Shown here one piece after another: positions 62,799-64,000 of a DNA stretch of 64,000 bases. Source of the stretch: CAVSUB01 sp963816725 (GTDB lineage Bacteria; Acidobacteriota; Vicinamibacteria; Vicinamibacterales; 2-12-FULL-66-21); contig CAWFMC010000013.1 in NCBI GenBank assembly GCA_963816725.1, forward strand, positions 310,001 through 374,000, in the 5' to 3' direction. The notes below the pieces were generated by a model. It made no database searches and was not told the origin of the DNA. It worked only from the letters and a program-made list of their open reading frames with translations. Both the position numbers and the translations under genes were made by a program. How positions within the stretch are numbered: position 1 is the first letter of the stretch; each line of letters opens with the position of its first letter.

Positions 62799-64000
62799 GT
62801 GCGCGTCACGCTCCAGTACGGCACCACCAACCTCGATCTCGCCGTTCCTGATGGCCAGGTGACGGTGCTCGCGCCCCGTTTCGTGCCGGGCATCCCTGAC
62901 GAAGAGGCGGCCTTCCGTGCCGCGGTGCGAGCGCCGCTCGAGGCCAGACCGCTCGCCGAGACGGTGGCGGCGGGTGAGCGGGTCGCGATCGTTATCGCCG
63001 ACATCACGCGGCCGTTGCCGAGCGCGCGGCTGCTGCCCTGGATCCTCGGCGAGCTGCGCCACGTCCCTCCGGCGCAGATCACCATCGTCATCGGCACCGG
63101 CTCGCATCGCGCCACCACGGCGGTAGAGATCGGCACGCTGGTGGGCGAGGCGATCGCCAGCGGTTGTCAGGTCGTCGACCACAGCGCGTTCGAGCCGACC
63201 GGCCTGGCGGCGGCCGGCACCGGCATCGACGGTCACCCGGTGCTCATGAATCGCGCCTACGTCGAGGCCGATCGCCGCATCGTTGTCGGCTTCGTCGAGC
63301 CGCACTTCATGGCGGGATTCTCCGGCGGCTACAAAGCGGTGTTTCCCGGCGTCGCCGATATCGGCGCGATCATGCGGTATCACGATGCGCGCACGATCGG
63401 CGATCCGCGCAGTACGTGGGGTGTGATCGACGGGAACCCGACGCAGACCCGCATCCGGCACGACGGTGCGCTCTGTCCGGTCGACTTCTGCGTGAACGTC
63501 ACGCTCAATCGGCGCAAGGAGATCACCGGCTTCTATTGCGGCGAGGTGCTCGCCGCGCACGAGGCCGGCTGTGCCTTCTCACGCGAGACGGCGATGATTC
63601 CCTGCGAGCGTCCGTTCCCGATCGTGATCACCACGAACAGCGGCTATCCCCTTGATCAGAACCTCTATCAGGCGGTGAAGGGCATGTCGGCCGCGGCGCA
63701 GGTCGTGGCGGAGGACGGCTACATCGCCGCCGCCGCGCGCTGCAACGACGGCTTCCCCGCGCACGGCAACTTCAAGCGCCTGCTGTTCGAGCACGACTCG
63801 CCGCAGGCCCTGCTCGACACCATCGTCTCTCCCGGCTTCTCGGTTTACGACCAATGGGAGGCGCAACTGCTCGCCGGCGTGCTGTTGAAAGCGAGGGTGG
63901 GTCTCTACAGTGAGCTGCCGCCGGACGACGTGCGCCGGGCACACCTCGAGCCGATCGAGGATCTGAGCGACACGCTCGAGACCGAGCTGCGTCGTATCGG
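62799..64000 (+). CDS. larA: LarA-family nickel-dependent lactate racemase-like enzyme (partial)
   Basis: I chose GTG at 62799 because the frame reads VRVTLQYGTTNLDLAVPDGQ VTVL without interruption to the window end. AIVIADITRPLP, VIGTGSHRATTAVEI and FVEPHFMAGFSGGYKAVFPG VADIGA match LarA, in which the histidines and the lysine of the last block serve the pincer-nickel cofactor. ITTNSGYPLDQNLYQAVKGM SAA follows. No larB, larC or larE cofactor gene is in view. Members of the family racemise or epimerise various 2-hydroxy acids and sugars acids, so lactate is not certain. The C-terminus lies beyond 64,000. Confidence 0.88.
   Translation, partial: MRVTLQYGTTNLDLAVPDGQVTVLAPRFVPGIPDEEAAFRAAVRAPLEARPLAETVAAGERVAIVIADITRPLPSARLLPWILGELRHVPPAQITIVIGTGSHRATTAVEIGTLVGEAIASGCQVVDHSAFEPTGLAAAGTGIDGHPVLMNRAYVEADRRIVVGFVEPHFMAGFSGGYKAVFPGVADIGAIMRYHDARTIGDPRSTWGVIDGNPTQTRIRHDGALCPVDFCVNVTLNRRKEITGFYCGEVLAAHEAGCAFSRETAMIPCERPFPIVITTNSGYPLDQNLYQAVKGMSAAAQVVAEDGYIAAAARCNDGFPAHGNFKRLLFEHDSPQALLDTIVSPGFSVYDQWEAQLLAGVLLKARVGLYSELPPDDVRRAHLEPIEDLSDTLETELRRI

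Overview
The window looks like chromosomal DNA of a high-GC, Gram-negative acidobacterium, most likely of the Vicinamibacteria type. This is inferred from the gene families (tandem Oar-like TonB-dependent receptors with a carboxypeptidase-regulatory-like N-terminus, a PQQ dehydrogenase with a built-in cytochrome c, an apiosidase-like hydrolase, NrsF beside an ECF sigma factor); no rRNA or tRNA gene was seen to confirm it. Most long genes are split by single-base shifts while the coding content continues in the next frame. I read these mainly as consensus errors of a long-read assembly, so broken genes are listed as single spanning CDSs with approximate break points.

Bases 1-39,450 hold one exopolysaccharide (EPS) locus, almost all on the minus strand and read from right to left. 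It opens at 39.4 kb with a NusG/UpxY-type antiterminator. The export and control module follows: Wza-like exporter, outer-membrane barrel, Wzz/GumC-like chain-length protein, ExeA-like ATPase, BY-kinase, a small GGDEF-like protein and a sugar-phosphate transferase. Next come a sugar-modification trio (acetyltransferase, Gfo/Idh/MocA oxidoreductase, DegT aminotransferase, resembling WlbB/WlbA/WlbE), an FrhB-like iron-sulfur protein, glycosyltransferases, a polysaccharide deacetylase, an asparagine-synthase-like amidotransferase, a pyruvyl transferase, a methyltransferase, an O-antigen polymerase/ligase, a beta-helix protein and a Wzx flippase. Last are a second DegT aminotransferase, an epimerase, an O-acetyltransferase and a large secreted protein that runs off the left edge. 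The genes resemble XrtA/PEP-CTERM-type EPS clusters, but no exosortase is visible. The part from about 5.2 to 25.9 kb is visibly lower in G+C, carries an intact IS5-type element, a decayed second transposase and the only plus-strand cluster gene (VanZ-LamG), and is bordered on the left by a truncated copy of the O-acetyltransferase. It looks like an exchanged, glycan-specific cassette inside a conserved frame.

Bases 39,900-47,700 are housekeeping genes on the minus strand: cstA, an ECF sigma factor with NrsF-like anti-sigma factor, and an amidase - GerMN - rph - rdgB operon. Bases 47,700-64,000 carry two tandem TonB-dependent receptors on the plus strand, a secreted amidohydrolase, a secreted LamG-like protein (minus), a PQQ dehydrogenase with cytochrome c domain, an apiosidase-like hydrolase (minus) and the start of a larA-like gene that runs off the right edge.

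The most unusual signal is in the intergenic gaps from 40 to 63 kb. Most of them contain short tandem arrays with a strict 7-bp period. The same few heptamer families recur at unrelated loci, often as inverted pairs, and two of the loci share a conserved 28-nt hairpin core between arrays. Such arrays were not seen in the EPS locus.
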